Shown here piece by piece: positions 8,373-16,556 of a DNA stretch of 32,956 nucleotides. Origin of the DNA: Bacteroidota bacterium (GTDB lineage Bacteria > Bacteroidota > Bacteroidia > Chitinophagales > Saprospiraceae); the NCBI GenBank assembly GCA_024642665.1, contig JAHEAR010000007.1, forward strand, positions 92,452-125,407, read 5' to 3'. The notes beneath the pieces are model-generated. The model had not been told where the DNA came from, searched no databases, and saw only the letters and a list, made by a program, of their open reading frames with translations. The first letter of the stretch is position 1. The number at the start of each line of letters is the position of its first letter. The position numbers and the translations under genes were made by a program.

Positions 8373-10154
8373 ATGAAGTCATCCCATGCCCTTGTAATTA
8401 TCGCTTTGCTATGGTTTATACTTGGGGCATTCTATTATCCTAAATGGGACAAGCCGAATAGCGAAGCAACCATCTCATGGGATGTGAGTGGATACTATCA
8501 TTACCTCCCTGCTATTTTCATTTATCATGATCTGCGACAGCAAAACTGGATCAATGATATCAACACAAAATACCTTCCATCACCTGCCTATGATCAGGCT
8601 ATAGGTCATCATGATTCAGGGAATAAAGTAAACAAATATGCTGCCGGGCAAGCAGTCCTTTATTCGCCATTTTTTCTTTTGGCGCATGCCTATGCAAAGA
8701 TTTCAAAAACTTATCCTGCCGATGGATATAGCAAACCGTATCAGTTTAGTATATGGTTTAGTAGTCTTTTGTTTTCGATGCTGGGGCTTTACCTTTTGCG
8801 GAAAATTTTAGGGATTTATTTTGAGGATAGGACAGTGATGCTTTCGCTTATTGCTTTGGCAGTAGGGACGCATTGGATGGAATATGCTGCTATCACCAAT
8901 GCAATGAACCACGGTTGGCTTTTTACGCTGCTATGTATTTTAATCCTTAGTACCATTCGATTTTATAAGCGCAGTGATTGGCTTTCTGTTTTTGGAATTG
9001 GAGTTTCGATGGGGTTGGCCGTGCTCACCCGACCAACAGAAGCGGTTTGGGTTTTAGTACCATTCTTATGGGGCATTGAAAGTATAAAAGCGCGATTTTC
9101 ATTCTTATTCACCCGGTGGATGAAAGTACTGGTAGCGATGGCCATCACCGGATTGTTGGTCAGTATTCAATTGATCTATTGGAAGTATGCAGCAGGAGAG
9201 TGGATCGTTTATACGTATGCTGATCAGGGATTTACCTGGCTACATCCCAGAATTTGGGCAGGTCTTTTGGGTGTGAAAATTGGATGGTGGACGTACACGC
9301 CTTTGATGTTTCTGGCAATGTTCGGTTGGTATGGGTTGTATCGCAAACACCGAAATTTATTCTGGTCATGTTTTAGTGTGTCGATTTTGGCCATATACAT
9401 CACAGTGAGTTGGACACATTTCGACAAGGGAGGAGGATTAGGTCAGCGCAATCTCATTCAGGTATATCCTTTAATGGCTTTTCCACTGGCGATCGTGATC
9501 GACTGGTTTGCAAAAGTTGATTTAAGAAGATGGGTACTTTTTGTAATCATTGGATTAAATATGTATTACAACGGATGGTGGATGCATCAGGCGCATAAAG
9601 GCGGATTTTTTCAAGCCGGTCAATTGACCACTCCATATTTTTTGAATGTGGTTGGGCGACTGGAGCCTAACCCTGACTATTTCAAACTTTTGGATACCGA
9701 TGAATACTTTAAAGGAAAACCAAAGGCATTGACCATGATTATTGACAATAATTTTGAACAGGATTCTTTGTATTGTTCTGCAGATTGGCCCGGAGGTAAT
9801 CGTGCGAAATGCCTGAATAGTGAAAATCAATTCTATGGACCGATCGATATTTCATTGCCTTCGTCTCAACACTTTGATTGGTTGCACTTAGAAGCAGATT
9901 TCATGGTGCAGGAAAGAGATTGGAATGTTTGGAACTACACCCAGTGGATCGTTCAGTTTTATCAGGGGGATGTGGCCATTAAAACAAATTTCATTCGCTT
10001 GCAACGTCTGGTCATCAATGACCATGTCCGCACCCCTGTTTTCTTTGATGTAAAAACTCCTGAGACTACTTATGATCGATGCACCATGACGTTGTGGAAT
10101 GCTACTTCGCCCGGGAAGTTGCTCATGGACAATCTTAAAGTAAGTGCATTTTAA
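8373..10154 (+). CDS. GT-C-like multi-pass membrane protein with C-terminal beta-rich domain
   Basis: A 593-residue integral membrane protein with about ten hydrophobic segments (among them residues 5-24, 125-145, 180-195, 203-232, 252-270, 310-350 and 396-412). The first external loop carries an aspartate-rich sequence, SWDVSGYYHYLPA, placed as in GT-C glycosyltransferases that use lipid-linked sugars. A soluble tail from about residue 430 is rich in beta-strand pattern and aromatic residues, and ends LLMDNLKVSAF. I read it as a possible sugar or lipid-linked glycan transferase; no exact family was recognised. It is isolated by a repeat block on each side and resembles the gene at 23080-25320 in architecture. 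The ATG at 8373 is the first start giving the initial membrane segment. Confidence 0.7.
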   Translation: MKSSHALVIIALLWFILGAFYYPKWDKPNSEATISWDVSGYYHYLPAIFIYHDLRQQNWINDINTKYLPSPAYDQAIGHHDSGNKVNKYAAGQAVLYSPFFLLAHAYAKISKTYPADGYSKPYQFSIWFSSLLFSMLGLYLLRKILGIYFEDRTVMLSLIALAVGTHWMEYAAITNAMNHGWLFTLLCILILSTIRFYKRSDWLSVFGIGVSMGLAVLTRPTEAVWVLVPFLWGIESIKARFSFLFTRWMKVLVAMAITGLLVSIQLIYWKYAAGEWIVYTYADQGFTWLHPRIWAGLLGVKIGWWTYTPLMFLAMFGWYGLYRKHRNLFWSCFSVSILAIYITVSWTHFDKGGGLGQRNLIQVYPLMAFPLAIVIDWFAKVDLRRWVLFVIIGLNMYYNGWWMHQAHKGGFFQAGQLTTPYFLNVVGRLEPNPDYFKLLDTDEYFKGKPKALTMIIDNNFEQDSLYCSADWPGGNRAKCLNSENQFYGPIDISLPSSQHFDWLHLEADFMVQERDWNVWNYTQWIVQFYQGDVAIKTNFIRLQRLVINDHVRTPVFFDVKTPETTYDRCTMTLWNATSPGKLLMDNLKVSAF

Positions 10155-10344
10155 TGCAGGAGTGAGGAGTGAGTGGTCAGTGGTGAATGGTGAGGAGAGG
10201 GGTGAATGGTCAGTCGTGAGGTGTGAGAGGTGAGTGAAAGGTTGAGTTGTATGAAGAACCCTGCGTGTCTCAGGTCTAAAAGTCCCGGGTCTACCAGTCT
10301 AAGGTTTCGCGTATCAAGTCTCGCGTCTAAATGTCTAAGGTCCC
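10155..10344 (+). repeat. Two-part degenerate intergenic repeat block, copy 2
   Basis: Part A (10158-10250) is built from GTGAG/GGTCAGTGGTGAATGGTGAG-like units. Part B (10267-10344) is built from TCTCAGGTCTAAAAGTCCCGG-like units with decayed forms (TCTAAGGTTTCGCG, TCTAAGGTCCC). It has the same order and orientation as the block at 8062-8340 and starts directly after the stop codon of the preceding gene. On the minus strand Part A translates to a monotonous Ser/Thr/His/Leu string, which is the source of a false reading frame here. Confidence 0.85.
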
Positions 10345-10391
10345 AAAAAATAAAAAAGACCGATCCTAACCCCCCTGTTTGGACCGGTCTT
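10345..10391 (-). terminator. Hairpin with T-run on the minus strand (bidirectional or misplaced terminator)
   Basis: AAGACCGATCC (10356-10366) pairs with GGACCGGTCTT (10381-10391) with one mismatch around a 14-base C-rich loop. Read on the minus strand it is followed by TTTTATTTTTT (10345-10355), a good intrinsic terminator. Read on the plus strand, the A-run precedes the stem and no T-run follows, so it would end transcription of the preceding gene only weakly. No minus-strand gene lies upstream of it. Confidence 0.6.
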
Positions 10392-10443
10392 AATGAGGTA
10401 ATCGACATTTGATCATCTCTATTGACCTTAGGTACTGCATATA

Positions 10444-10519
10444 CAATGCCAAACTTGCATTGAAATGGCTGGTAAATACGTCATTTTGACAGTTAAAAGG
10501 CGATGGCACGCCTTTTGAC
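10444..10519 (+). promoter_or_regulatory. Inverted repeats upstream of htpG
   Basis: Three dyads lie in the htpG leader: CAATGC-N7-GCATTG (10444-10462); the short palindrome GTCATTTTGAC (10480-10490); and GTTAAAAGGCG-N6-CGCCTTTTGAC (10492-10519), whose arms pair at 10 of 11 positions. TTTTGAC occurs twice, 29 bases apart (10484 and 10513). None matches CIRCE. They could be operator sites or a leader hairpin for heat-shock control; no protein can be named. I could not place a confident promoter. Confidence 0.45.
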
Positions 10520-10560
10520 CATCAGGGATGTAATTGTTAAGTATTAAAAATCAAAGAGTT

Positions 10561-12429
10561 ATGACCAAAGGCAATATCTCGGTTCAAACCGAAAATATTT
10601 TTCCAATCATCAAAAAATTTCTCTACTCAGACCATGAAATCTTTCTGAGAGAGCTAATCTCCAATGCCATAGATGCTACTTCCAAACTTTCCGCTATCGC
10701 GGGATCAGGAGAGATTGATAGCGAACTGGGCGACCTGACCATTCACGTCAATGTTGATAAGAAAGCCGGTACAATTACCATCAGCGATCGAGGCATCGGG
10801 ATGACTGAAGCAGAAGTAAAAAAATACCTCAATCAGCTCGCTTTAAGTAGTGCCGAGGAGTTTGTCAAAAAATATCAGGGTAAAACCAATATCATCGGGC
10901 ATTTTGGGCTCGGATTTTATTCTGCCTTTATGGTGGCCGATAAAGTAGAAGTAATCACCCGAACATATAAGAAGACGCCAAAAGCTGTACGCTGGATTTG
11001 TGAAGGAAATCCGGAATATGAGATGGAGGAATATGATCGCAAAGAACGCGGTACGGACATCATCCTACACGTGAGTGATGATAGCAAAGAATTTTTAGAG
11101 AAGGACCGTATTGAAGGTCTGCTGAAGAAATACTGCAGCTTCCTGCCATTCCCAATTCAAATGGGTACGCGAACAGATATCCGATGGGAAGGAGAAGGAG
11201 AAGACAGAAAAAAGATTGAAGAAGAAGTACCCAATATCATCAACGATACCGATCCACTCTGGAAGCGGAAGCCGGGTAAATTGAAGGATCAGGATTACCT
11301 GGATTTTTACAAGCAACTTTATCCCATGTCACCGGATCCAATGTTCTGGATTCATTTGAATATTGACTATCCGTTTAATCTGACCGGCGTTCTTTATTTT
11401 CCAAAAATTGGAAACCAGTTTGAGCTACAAAAGAATAAAGTTCATCTCTATAGCAATCAGGTATATGTGACGGATGAGGTGAAGGAGATTCTTCCGGAGT
11501 TTTTGACCCTGCTGCATGGGGTGATCGATAGTCCGGACATTCCACTGAATGTTTCAAGAAGTTATTTGCAGAGTGATTCCAATGTCAAGAAGATCACCGG
11601 CTATATGACCAAGAAGGTAGCTGAGCGACTGGCTAAGTTATTTAAAGATGATCGCAAGGAGTTTGAAAAGAAATGGGATGATATCGGTGTGTTTGTGAAG
11701 TACGGTATGATCACCGATGATAAGTTTGAAGAAAGAGCGAAGAGTTTTGTGTTGTTGAAAAATACAGAAGGAATCTATTTTACGCTGGAAGAGTATCTGG
11801 AGAAGATTAAGAAGACTCAAGTCGATAAGCATGGTCGCACGGTAGCCTTATACACCCCATCTCCGGAAGCCCATACCTCCTATATCAAGCAGGCCACTGA
11901 TATGGGCTATGATGTGCTCCATCTCAATCACATCATTGATAATCACTTTATTCAGCAACTTGAACAGAAAGGGGAGAATTTGACTTTTGTCCGGGTGGAT
12001 TCAGATACACCGGATCAGTTGATTCAGAAGGAAGAGAAAACAGAATCCGTACTAAATGAGAAGGAGCAGGAAAAGGTCAAAGAGATTTTTTCTACACTTC
12101 CGGGTATAGCGGCTCACCAGTTAATGATCCGGGCGATGCCATCCACCAGTCATCCGGTGATGATCACCAGACCCGAATTCATGCGCCGTATGCAGGAGAT
12201 GCAAGCTATGCAGGGAATGGACGGCATGGATATGTTTGAAAATAGTTATCAGGTGATCGTCAATGCAAATCATCCCTTAATAGCAGAAAAGCTGATCGGT
12301 ATGCGCAGTGCTGATAAGAAAGAAAAGTTTGCGGCTTATTTGTTACGGTTGGCAAAACTGAATCAGGGGATGTTGAAAGGAGAAGAGATGGATTCATTTA
12401 TAACTGATAGCATCGAGTTTCTCTCATAA
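10561..12429 (+). CDS. htpG: Molecular chaperone HtpG (Hsp90)
   Basis: Bacterial Hsp90, an ATP-dependent cytoplasmic chaperone. The GHKL ATPase domain is clear: FLYSDHEIFLRELISNAIDA, DRGIGMTEAEV, and the lid-proximal GHFGLGFYSAFMVADKVEV. The middle domain carries GVLYFPKIGNQFELQKNKV and the conserved arginine region NVSRSYLQSD. The C-terminal dimerisation part has SHPVMITRPEFMRRMQEMQ with a Met-rich stretch. An in-frame TTG at 10534 would extend the frame by nine residues, but I chose the ATG at 10561 because MTKGNISVQTENIFPIIKKF is the usual beginning and CAAAGAG lies just upstream. The length of 622 residues is normal. It is monocistronic, with dyads upstream and a strong terminator downstream. 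Confidence 0.97.
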   Translation: MTKGNISVQTENIFPIIKKFLYSDHEIFLRELISNAIDATSKLSAIAGSGEIDSELGDLTIHVNVDKKAGTITISDRGIGMTEAEVKKYLNQLALSSAEEFVKKYQGKTNIIGHFGLGFYSAFMVADKVEVITRTYKKTPKAVRWICEGNPEYEMEEYDRKERGTDIILHVSDDSKEFLEKDRIEGLLKKYCSFLPFPIQMGTRTDIRWEGEGEDRKKIEEEVPNIINDTDPLWKRKPGKLKDQDYLDFYKQLYPMSPDPMFWIHLNIDYPFNLTGVLYFPKIGNQFELQKNKVHLYSNQVYVTDEVKEILPEFLTLLHGVIDSPDIPLNVSRSYLQSDSNVKKITGYMTKKVAERLAKLFKDDRKEFEKKWDDIGVFVKYGMITDDKFEERAKSFVLLKNTEGIYFTLEEYLEKIKKTQVDKHGRTVALYTPSPEAHTSYIKQATDMGYDVLHLNHIIDNHFIQQLEQKGENLTFVRVDSDTPDQLIQKEEKTESVLNEKEQEKVKEIFSTLPGIAAHQLMIRAMPSTSHPVMITRPEFMRRMQEMQAMQGMDGMDMFENSYQVIVNANHPLIAEKLIGMRSADKKEKFAAYLLRLAKLNQGMLKGEEMDSFITDSIEFLS

Positions 12430-12474
12430 GGATGGATCGCATATCTTTTTAACGCAAGCGTTAGCACTAAATAC

Positions 12475-12513
12475 TCTCGCAACACCATAACCATGTGTTG
12501 CGAGATTTTTTTT
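12475..12513 (+). terminator. Intrinsic terminator of htpG
   Basis: TCTCGCAACAC (12475-12485) pairs perfectly with GTGTTGCGAGA (12495-12505) around a 9-base loop and is followed by eight T (12506-12513). It lies 46 bases after the htpG stop. A second small palindrome, TAACGCAAGCGTTA, is at 12450-12463. Confidence 0.93.
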
Positions 12514-12609
12514 ACAGACATCTAAAGCAGGGTCGATGACGACTAGTCAGAAGCGAAGAAAAAGTTTTTGGAATGGGTTTTTAGAAGGGTGCTAAGGAAT
12601 CGTCACCTT

Positions 12610-12726
12610 AAAAAATAATACCACCTGACACAAAAGCTGGGGACCTGTTTTCTCCTTTTATTACTAAAAGGTGAGATTTTGGATGTTATGCAAGGTCACA
12701 CCAAATCTAGAGCCAGGTGGTAATCT
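12610..12726 (-). ncRNA. Candidate structured small RNA, about 117 nt
   Basis: On the minus strand TACCACCTG (complement of 12714-12722) pairs exactly with CAGGTGGTA (complement of 12619-12627), closing a 104-base domain. Inside it, AGATTTGG (12708-12701) pairs with CCAAAATCT (12682-12674) with one bulge, and CCTTTTA-N4-TAAAAGG forms a hairpin at 12654-12671. The closing stem is followed by TTATTTTTT, as in an intrinsic terminator, and a TATATTTG element lies just upstream. No reading frame is present. It could be a 6S-like regulator (a Bacteroidota 6S-Flavo class exists in Rfam and is near this length) or a mobile-element remnant. I could not test a covariance model. Confidence 0.45.
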
Positions 12727-12731
12727 GGATT

Positions 12732-12739
12732 CAAATATA
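12732..12739 (-). promoter_or_regulatory. Putative -7 element for the small RNA
   Basis: The minus strand reads TATATTTG, an exact TAnnTTTG, ending about six bases before the predicted RNA start. A second exact match, TACATTTG, lies at 12745-12752. Neither has a clear TTTG at the -33 position, so the promoter call rests on the -7 element alone. Confidence 0.4.
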
Positions 12740-12828
12740 CTAAACAAATGTAAAAAATTATCATAAATATCCCCTAAATCTGCTGAAAAGTGATTTTTGG
12801 GACTATTCATACGCTATATAGCCTCCTT

Positions 12829-13959
12829 TTACCGGTTAAACGGGTCTGAAAACCGCTCATCATGCATATAGTTTTCATCCGTCAGCGTATGTAAAAAGGC
12901 GACAATAGCTGATTTTTCACTGTCATTCAACCCTAAGGTTATAGCTTCTCCCGTATCCCAGCTTTTAAATAAATTATCAAGATTGGGTGATTTTTGAATA
13001 CCGGTATTATAGTGCTCCACGACTTCTTCCAGGGTAGCAAACCTTCCGTCATGCATGTAAGGCGCAGTCATCGCTACATTTCTGAGTGAAGGAATCTTAA
13101 ATACACCAATCAGTGCATCATCAAATACGCCCATTCCAACATCCGTATAAGTTTCATCGAGACCTATATCCGCGATATCCTGCGCCCAACCAAATCCGCC
13201 ACCATTTGGTGGAAAAAATGGATCCGTAAAAAAGCCACCGCGGTCGTTAAAATCGGGACCTGAATGACAATTGTAGCAAGTGCCCTTGCCGAAAAACAAA
13301 TCCATCCCTTGTTGCGCAAGCGTAGAAAGAGGCTGACCGACTGCCTGATGACGATCCATTTCGCTATCACAGCCGATCATGCTTTTGACAAATTGTGTCA
13401 TCGCATGAGCGATTTTATCAGCGGTTACTTCGGGAGAACCATATGCTTTGACAAATAAATCTTCATAGTAAGGAGCCGCCTTGATTTTGGTCACCAGGAA
13501 ATCCATATTCTCCATACCCATTTCTTTGTGATTGCGAACAGGCTCCAGGACCAGATCATCAATGCTTGTGGAACGTCCATCCCAAAAAAGTAAATTATCA
13601 TCATAGAGGTTGCTGATCGGGGGAGCATTGCGATCTGTTTTTTGATGGTTGATACCATCACTGAGTTTTGTTTTATCCGAAAAACCTACAGATTGACTGT
13701 GGCAGGAACCGCAGGAAACGGTATTGTCAATAGACAATATGCGATCATAGAACAACACTCTTCCCAGTGTGGCCCCGGCATCCGTGATTCCAATTTCCTG
13801 TCCTTCCATATGACTATGCATACCGCCCCATTTAGGACTGTAGTCATAACTGTTTTCCGGAAGTACCGGGTAGGTGATTTTGGTTTGAAAAGAGTCTTTT
13901 TGGCAGGAGATCACCGCGAACAGTAAACAGAGGGACAACAAGGTCATTAAGTGTTTCAT
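12829..13959 (-). CDS. Di-haem cytochrome c peroxidase family lipoprotein
   Basis: A 376-residue MauG/CcpA-type di-haem peroxidase. The N-terminus MKHLMTLLSLCLLFAVISC has a lipobox ending at Cys19, so it is probably anchored to an envelope membrane. Two haem c sites are present: CGSCH in NTVSCGSCHSQSVGF (about residue 85) and CYNCH in GKGTCYNCHSGPDF (about residue 230). The conserved FKIPSLRNVAMTAPYMHDGR with its methionine lies near residue 300. The family reduces hydrogen peroxide with electrons from cytochromes, though some members oxidise other substrates. It is the last gene of a minus-strand set of three, 38 bases after the barrel-like protein. Its physiological substrate cannot be told from sequence. 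Confidence 0.9.
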   Translation of the reverse strand: MKHLMTLLSLCLLFAVISCQKDSFQTKITYPVLPENSYDYSPKWGGMHSHMEGQEIGITDAGATLGRVLFYDRILSIDNTVSCGSCHSQSVGFSDKTKLSDGINHQKTDRNAPPISNLYDDNLLFWDGRSTSIDDLVLEPVRNHKEMGMENMDFLVTKIKAAPYYEDLFVKAYGSPEVTADKIAHAMTQFVKSMIGCDSEMDRHQAVGQPLSTLAQQGMDLFFGKGTCYNCHSGPDFNDRGGFFTDPFFPPNGGGFGWAQDIADIGLDETYTDVGMGVFDDALIGVFKIPSLRNVAMTAPYMHDGRFATLEEVVEHYNTGIQKSPNLDNLFKSWDTGEAITLGLNDSEKSAIVAFLHTLTDENYMHDERFSDPFNR

Positions 13960-13997
13960 ATCGGGTAAGATTTAGATGATAAGTTAAAGAATATTTT

Positions 13998-14654
13998 TTA
14001 AAAATGAAAGCGCAAATAAATTGTTGCCGGTTCTACGACAGTTAAAGCATTGCTTTTAACCGTTTCTTTCGTATTGTCGAAATCAGGAAAATTGGTAAAG
14101 AGCTGTTGTAATTCAGATTGGGAGATTGAATAAATCAAGCTGGTTTCGAGGCCTAAGCTGATCCTTGGGTGTACAAAATATCTAACGTCAATCACAGGAC
14201 CTATCCCTACATTCCATTCCAGTCTTCTGGTAATCACTTCATCAAACCCACTATCCTCAGTAATATCTTGCCTGGACCATCCTCCCGGCATTTGCAGACC
14301 GGCTTTAATCTGCCAGTGTTGATGATTAAAAATAAATCGGGTTACGGCCAGCTGACCGGAGATGGAAAATTGGTTGTTGATGTCACTATCCAAAAACCCA
14401 TCATAGCTGGTATTGGATTTGTTGTAATCAGGTCGGAAGCCCATCTGAACCGCGTATTTCTGACCGGCGTATTCTAATGTTATAGCCGGATACGTTTTTG
14501 TTTTATTATCTCCATTGAATAATTCATGCAGGATATCCCCAGTACTAATCCCAATGTTCCAATGATAGTATTTAGGTCCGGTGTCTGCCTGACTCCAACT
14601 GACGACTGTCGGTAGCAGGAAGGCAATAGTGATATAGAAATGTTTATACGTCAT
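13998..14654 (-). CDS. Putative small outer-membrane beta-barrel protein
   Basis: A 218-residue exported protein: the signal peptide covers about residues 1-22 (FYITIAFLLPTVVSWSQA). The body alternates polar and hydrophobic residues in strand-like runs (AITLEYAGQKYAVQMGFRP, RISLGLETSLIYSIS) and ends in an aromatic residue after ATIYLRFHF, a usual outer-membrane barrel ending. I do not recognise a specific family. It lies 3 bases after the upstream lipoprotein gene and 38 bases before the peroxidase gene, so all three are likely one operon. Confidence 0.65.
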   Translation of the reverse strand: MTYKHFYITIAFLLPTVVSWSQADTGPKYYHWNIGISTGDILHELFNGDNKTKTYPAITLEYAGQKYAVQMGFRPDYNKSNTSYDGFLDSDINNQFSISGQLAVTRFIFNHQHWQIKAGLQMPGGWSRQDITEDSGFDEVITRRLEWNVGIGPVIDVRYFVHPRISLGLETSLIYSISQSELQQLFTNFPDFDNTKETVKSNALTVVEPATIYLRFHF

Positions 14655-14657
14655 GGT

Positions 14658-15956
14658 CTACCAGGGGAACTTCAGGATAAAGGTTTTTGCAAAATTGGTA
14701 TTGAAAGTAGTAGCGACGACATACAAAATGTCTTCATCAGCGATAAGGTCTGAATAGGTTAATGCGGGAAGTTCGATCGTACGCTCTACAATGATCGCAG
14801 GTAAATTGGAAAGATCAGCGAACTCCAGAAACATGGCTCCATTTTTATTCAAGATGTAAGCCACCTTCTGCTCATCTTCAGAAAATCTTGCAAAGGCTAT
14901 AAAGACTCCATTACCCGGAGCGAGGGAAGCAATATTTTCACCCGCACGATTGATGATGTCTCCTCCATTACCTCCAATAAACAGCTCACTTCCCTGTGCA
15001 CAGGTATTCTGTAAATCAGGTTGACTAAGCCTTCCTGAAATAGCTTGCTCAGAGAGGATGAAGCCATTCGAATTGACTGTATATCGTTTAGATCCGTTCT
15101 GTCCAAGGGTCAGCACCACAGTTGGGTCACCTTCAAAAATGGCTATATTCTGACTGCTAATAGTTCCATTTCTTGAATCAATAGGGAGCAGTGTGGATTT
15201 ATTTAAAACCTGAAAGTTAGCGCCAGCCGATTGCGAAGCCACAAATATGAGTTGCTTGTATGGGCGTGCGGACCAACAGACATCCGAAAAACTTCGTTTT
15301 TGAATAGTGGTCATGGAGGGGAAATTGTAAACGCCCAGCCAGGCCGCTGATTGATTAAAAGCCACCACATGGGTAGCATTGTTCCACTGATATATTTCCA
15401 GGGACGGAAAGTTGAAGGTCATGTCACTAACCGAGTTTGTTTTTATTCCGGTTTTGTAATTCACCACCGAAAAAATATCATTGACTCTGTCGTAGGCAAT
15501 CATTTCATCTAATCCGCGCAGGTGTGCTGCTTTATCATAAAAGCCTTCAAAGGAATCATAGTTTTCATCGATGCATATCGTAGGGGAGTACATAAACCGA
15601 TCATCTACGGCGCAGTACAATTTATAACAGGTTTTTTCTCCGATGAGCAGATTAGAGGTAGAAAAAGAATTTTCATCAACATCCTTAATTCGTTTCAGGA
15701 TGGTCACGTCCTGATTGATTTCAGGGGTAGGACGATCAGGAATCACCTCACTGGACTGAAGAAGAATATATTCTTTAAATCCGGTGACTTTGACTTTATC
15801 CCAACTAAAATGCGTGAGCGAATATTCAGTGGTGTACTCCAGGGACAGGGCAGGGAGGCTATTGGTTTGATCGGGCTCATTCAGGGTACAACCTGCGGAG
15901 ATGATCAACATTAAAGCTGACAGAAAACTTATACTTTTGGGGCAGAATGGTGTCAT
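14658..15956 (-). CDS. Lipoprotein with FN3-like and propeller-like regions
   Basis: A 432-residue lipoprotein with a lipobox in the N-terminal segment ALMLIISAGC (Cys22). Residues about 35-130 read like a fibronectin type III fold (YSLTHFSWDKVKVTGFKEYI, then CYKLYCAVDD). The remaining 300 residues hold repeated short beta-strand runs with the rhythm of a beta-propeller (IYQWNNATHVVAFNQSAAWL, VFIAFARFSEDEQKVAYIL). No enzyme motif is seen. It is the first gene of the lipoprotein / barrel / peroxidase set and diverges from the gene at 16041. A binding or scaffold role at the cell surface is possible; this is inference from architecture. Confidence 0.65.
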   Translation of the reverse strand: MTPFCPKSISFLSALMLIISAGCTLNEPDQTNSLPALSLEYTTEYSLTHFSWDKVKVTGFKEYILLQSSEVIPDRPTPEINQDVTILKRIKDVDENSFSTSNLLIGEKTCYKLYCAVDDRFMYSPTICIDENYDSFEGFYDKAAHLRGLDEMIAYDRVNDIFSVVNYKTGIKTNSVSDMTFNFPSLEIYQWNNATHVVAFNQSAAWLGVYNFPSMTTIQKRSFSDVCWSARPYKQLIFVASQSAGANFQVLNKSTLLPIDSRNGTISSQNIAIFEGDPTVVLTLGQNGSKRYTVNSNGFILSEQAISGRLSQPDLQNTCAQGSELFIGGNGGDIINRAGENIASLAPGNGVFIAFARFSEDEQKVAYILNKNGAMFLEFADLSNLPAIIVERTIELPALTYSDLIADEDILYVVATTFNTNFAKTFILKFPW

Positions 15957-16040
15957 AATTACTTTGAATAATAGCCTGCTTTGAAGGATAGACGTAAACC
16001 ATTTACCCTTTGGTTGGGTTTATATCCATAAATTTGTCCT

Positions 16041-16556
16041 GTGCAAAAACAACCAACGGCCGATTTTGCCGAATTTATAGATTTCTTCCCGGAATTAACA
16101 CTCCCTTTAAGCCTATTGCCTGATATAAGTCAGATTCCTGTTGATCCGCTACCGCTGCCCGGCGTACTGCAGGATGCTTTTATTCTCCCTTTTGAAGCAG
16201 ATGAGGTGGATGATTTTACAGAGTTTGTTCCCTTTGGACGACTATCCGGAACAAAAGATTTTTATGCCATGATTTACTGGAAAGCCGGGTTACTGCGTTA
16301 TGAGTATATCCTCGCTACGTATTCAAAAGCAGGAGAGCCATTGAGTCATGCGATTGTAGGTGGAATCCGATATGAAGAAGAGGGAACGCTTCACTCTGTT
16401 GCGATCGTGCAGGAGGATTTACAAATTGTGATTGCGGAAGGATTGGCAGATACCATGATAGAGGGTGTTGATCCCGCACAGACACAGACTTACCAAATGG
16501 CAATTCTGCCTTCAGGTATTATTACTTACGAAACAAATGAAGAAAAAGAAGAATAA
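16041..16556 (+). CDS. Conserved-looking hypothetical protein upstream of rnr
   Basis: A 171-residue acidic cytoplasmic protein with no signal peptide and no family I recognise. The N-terminal ADFAEFIDFFPELTLPLSLL suggests a helix, and the middle has beta-strand pattern (DFYAMIYWKAGLLRYEYILA, HAIVGGIRYEEEGTLHSVAI). The start is GTG at 16041; no ATG occurs in frame before residue 76. A TAAATTTG element at 16029-16036 sits only four bases before the GTG, which would make the message nearly leaderless. Its end overlaps the rnr start by 20 bases, so the two are probably translationally coupled and may act together. Confidence 0.7.
   Translation: MQKQPTADFAEFIDFFPELTLPLSLLPDISQIPVDPLPLPGVLQDAFILPFEADEVDDFTEFVPFGRLSGTKDFYAMIYWKAGLLRYEYILATYSKAGEPLSHAIVGGIRYEEEGTLHSVAIVQEDLQIVIAEGLADTMIEGVDPAQTQTYQMAILPSGIITYETNEEKEE

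Noticed and set aside
10151-10408. Open frame of 85 codons on the minus strand, Ser/Thr/His-rich
   Set aside because: It is a translation of the degenerate repeat block; the monotonous LTSHTS/HHSPLTTHS text has no protein-like composition and the same repeat lies at 8062-8340.
15522-15914. 130-codon plus-strand frame
   Set aside because: Antisense to the lipoprotein gene with its signal peptide and consistent strand pattern; no similarity recognised.
16465-16536. Upstream GTG start for rnr
   Set aside because: It would add 24 residues unlike RNase R and deepen the overlap with the preceding gene; the ATG at 16537 fits better.
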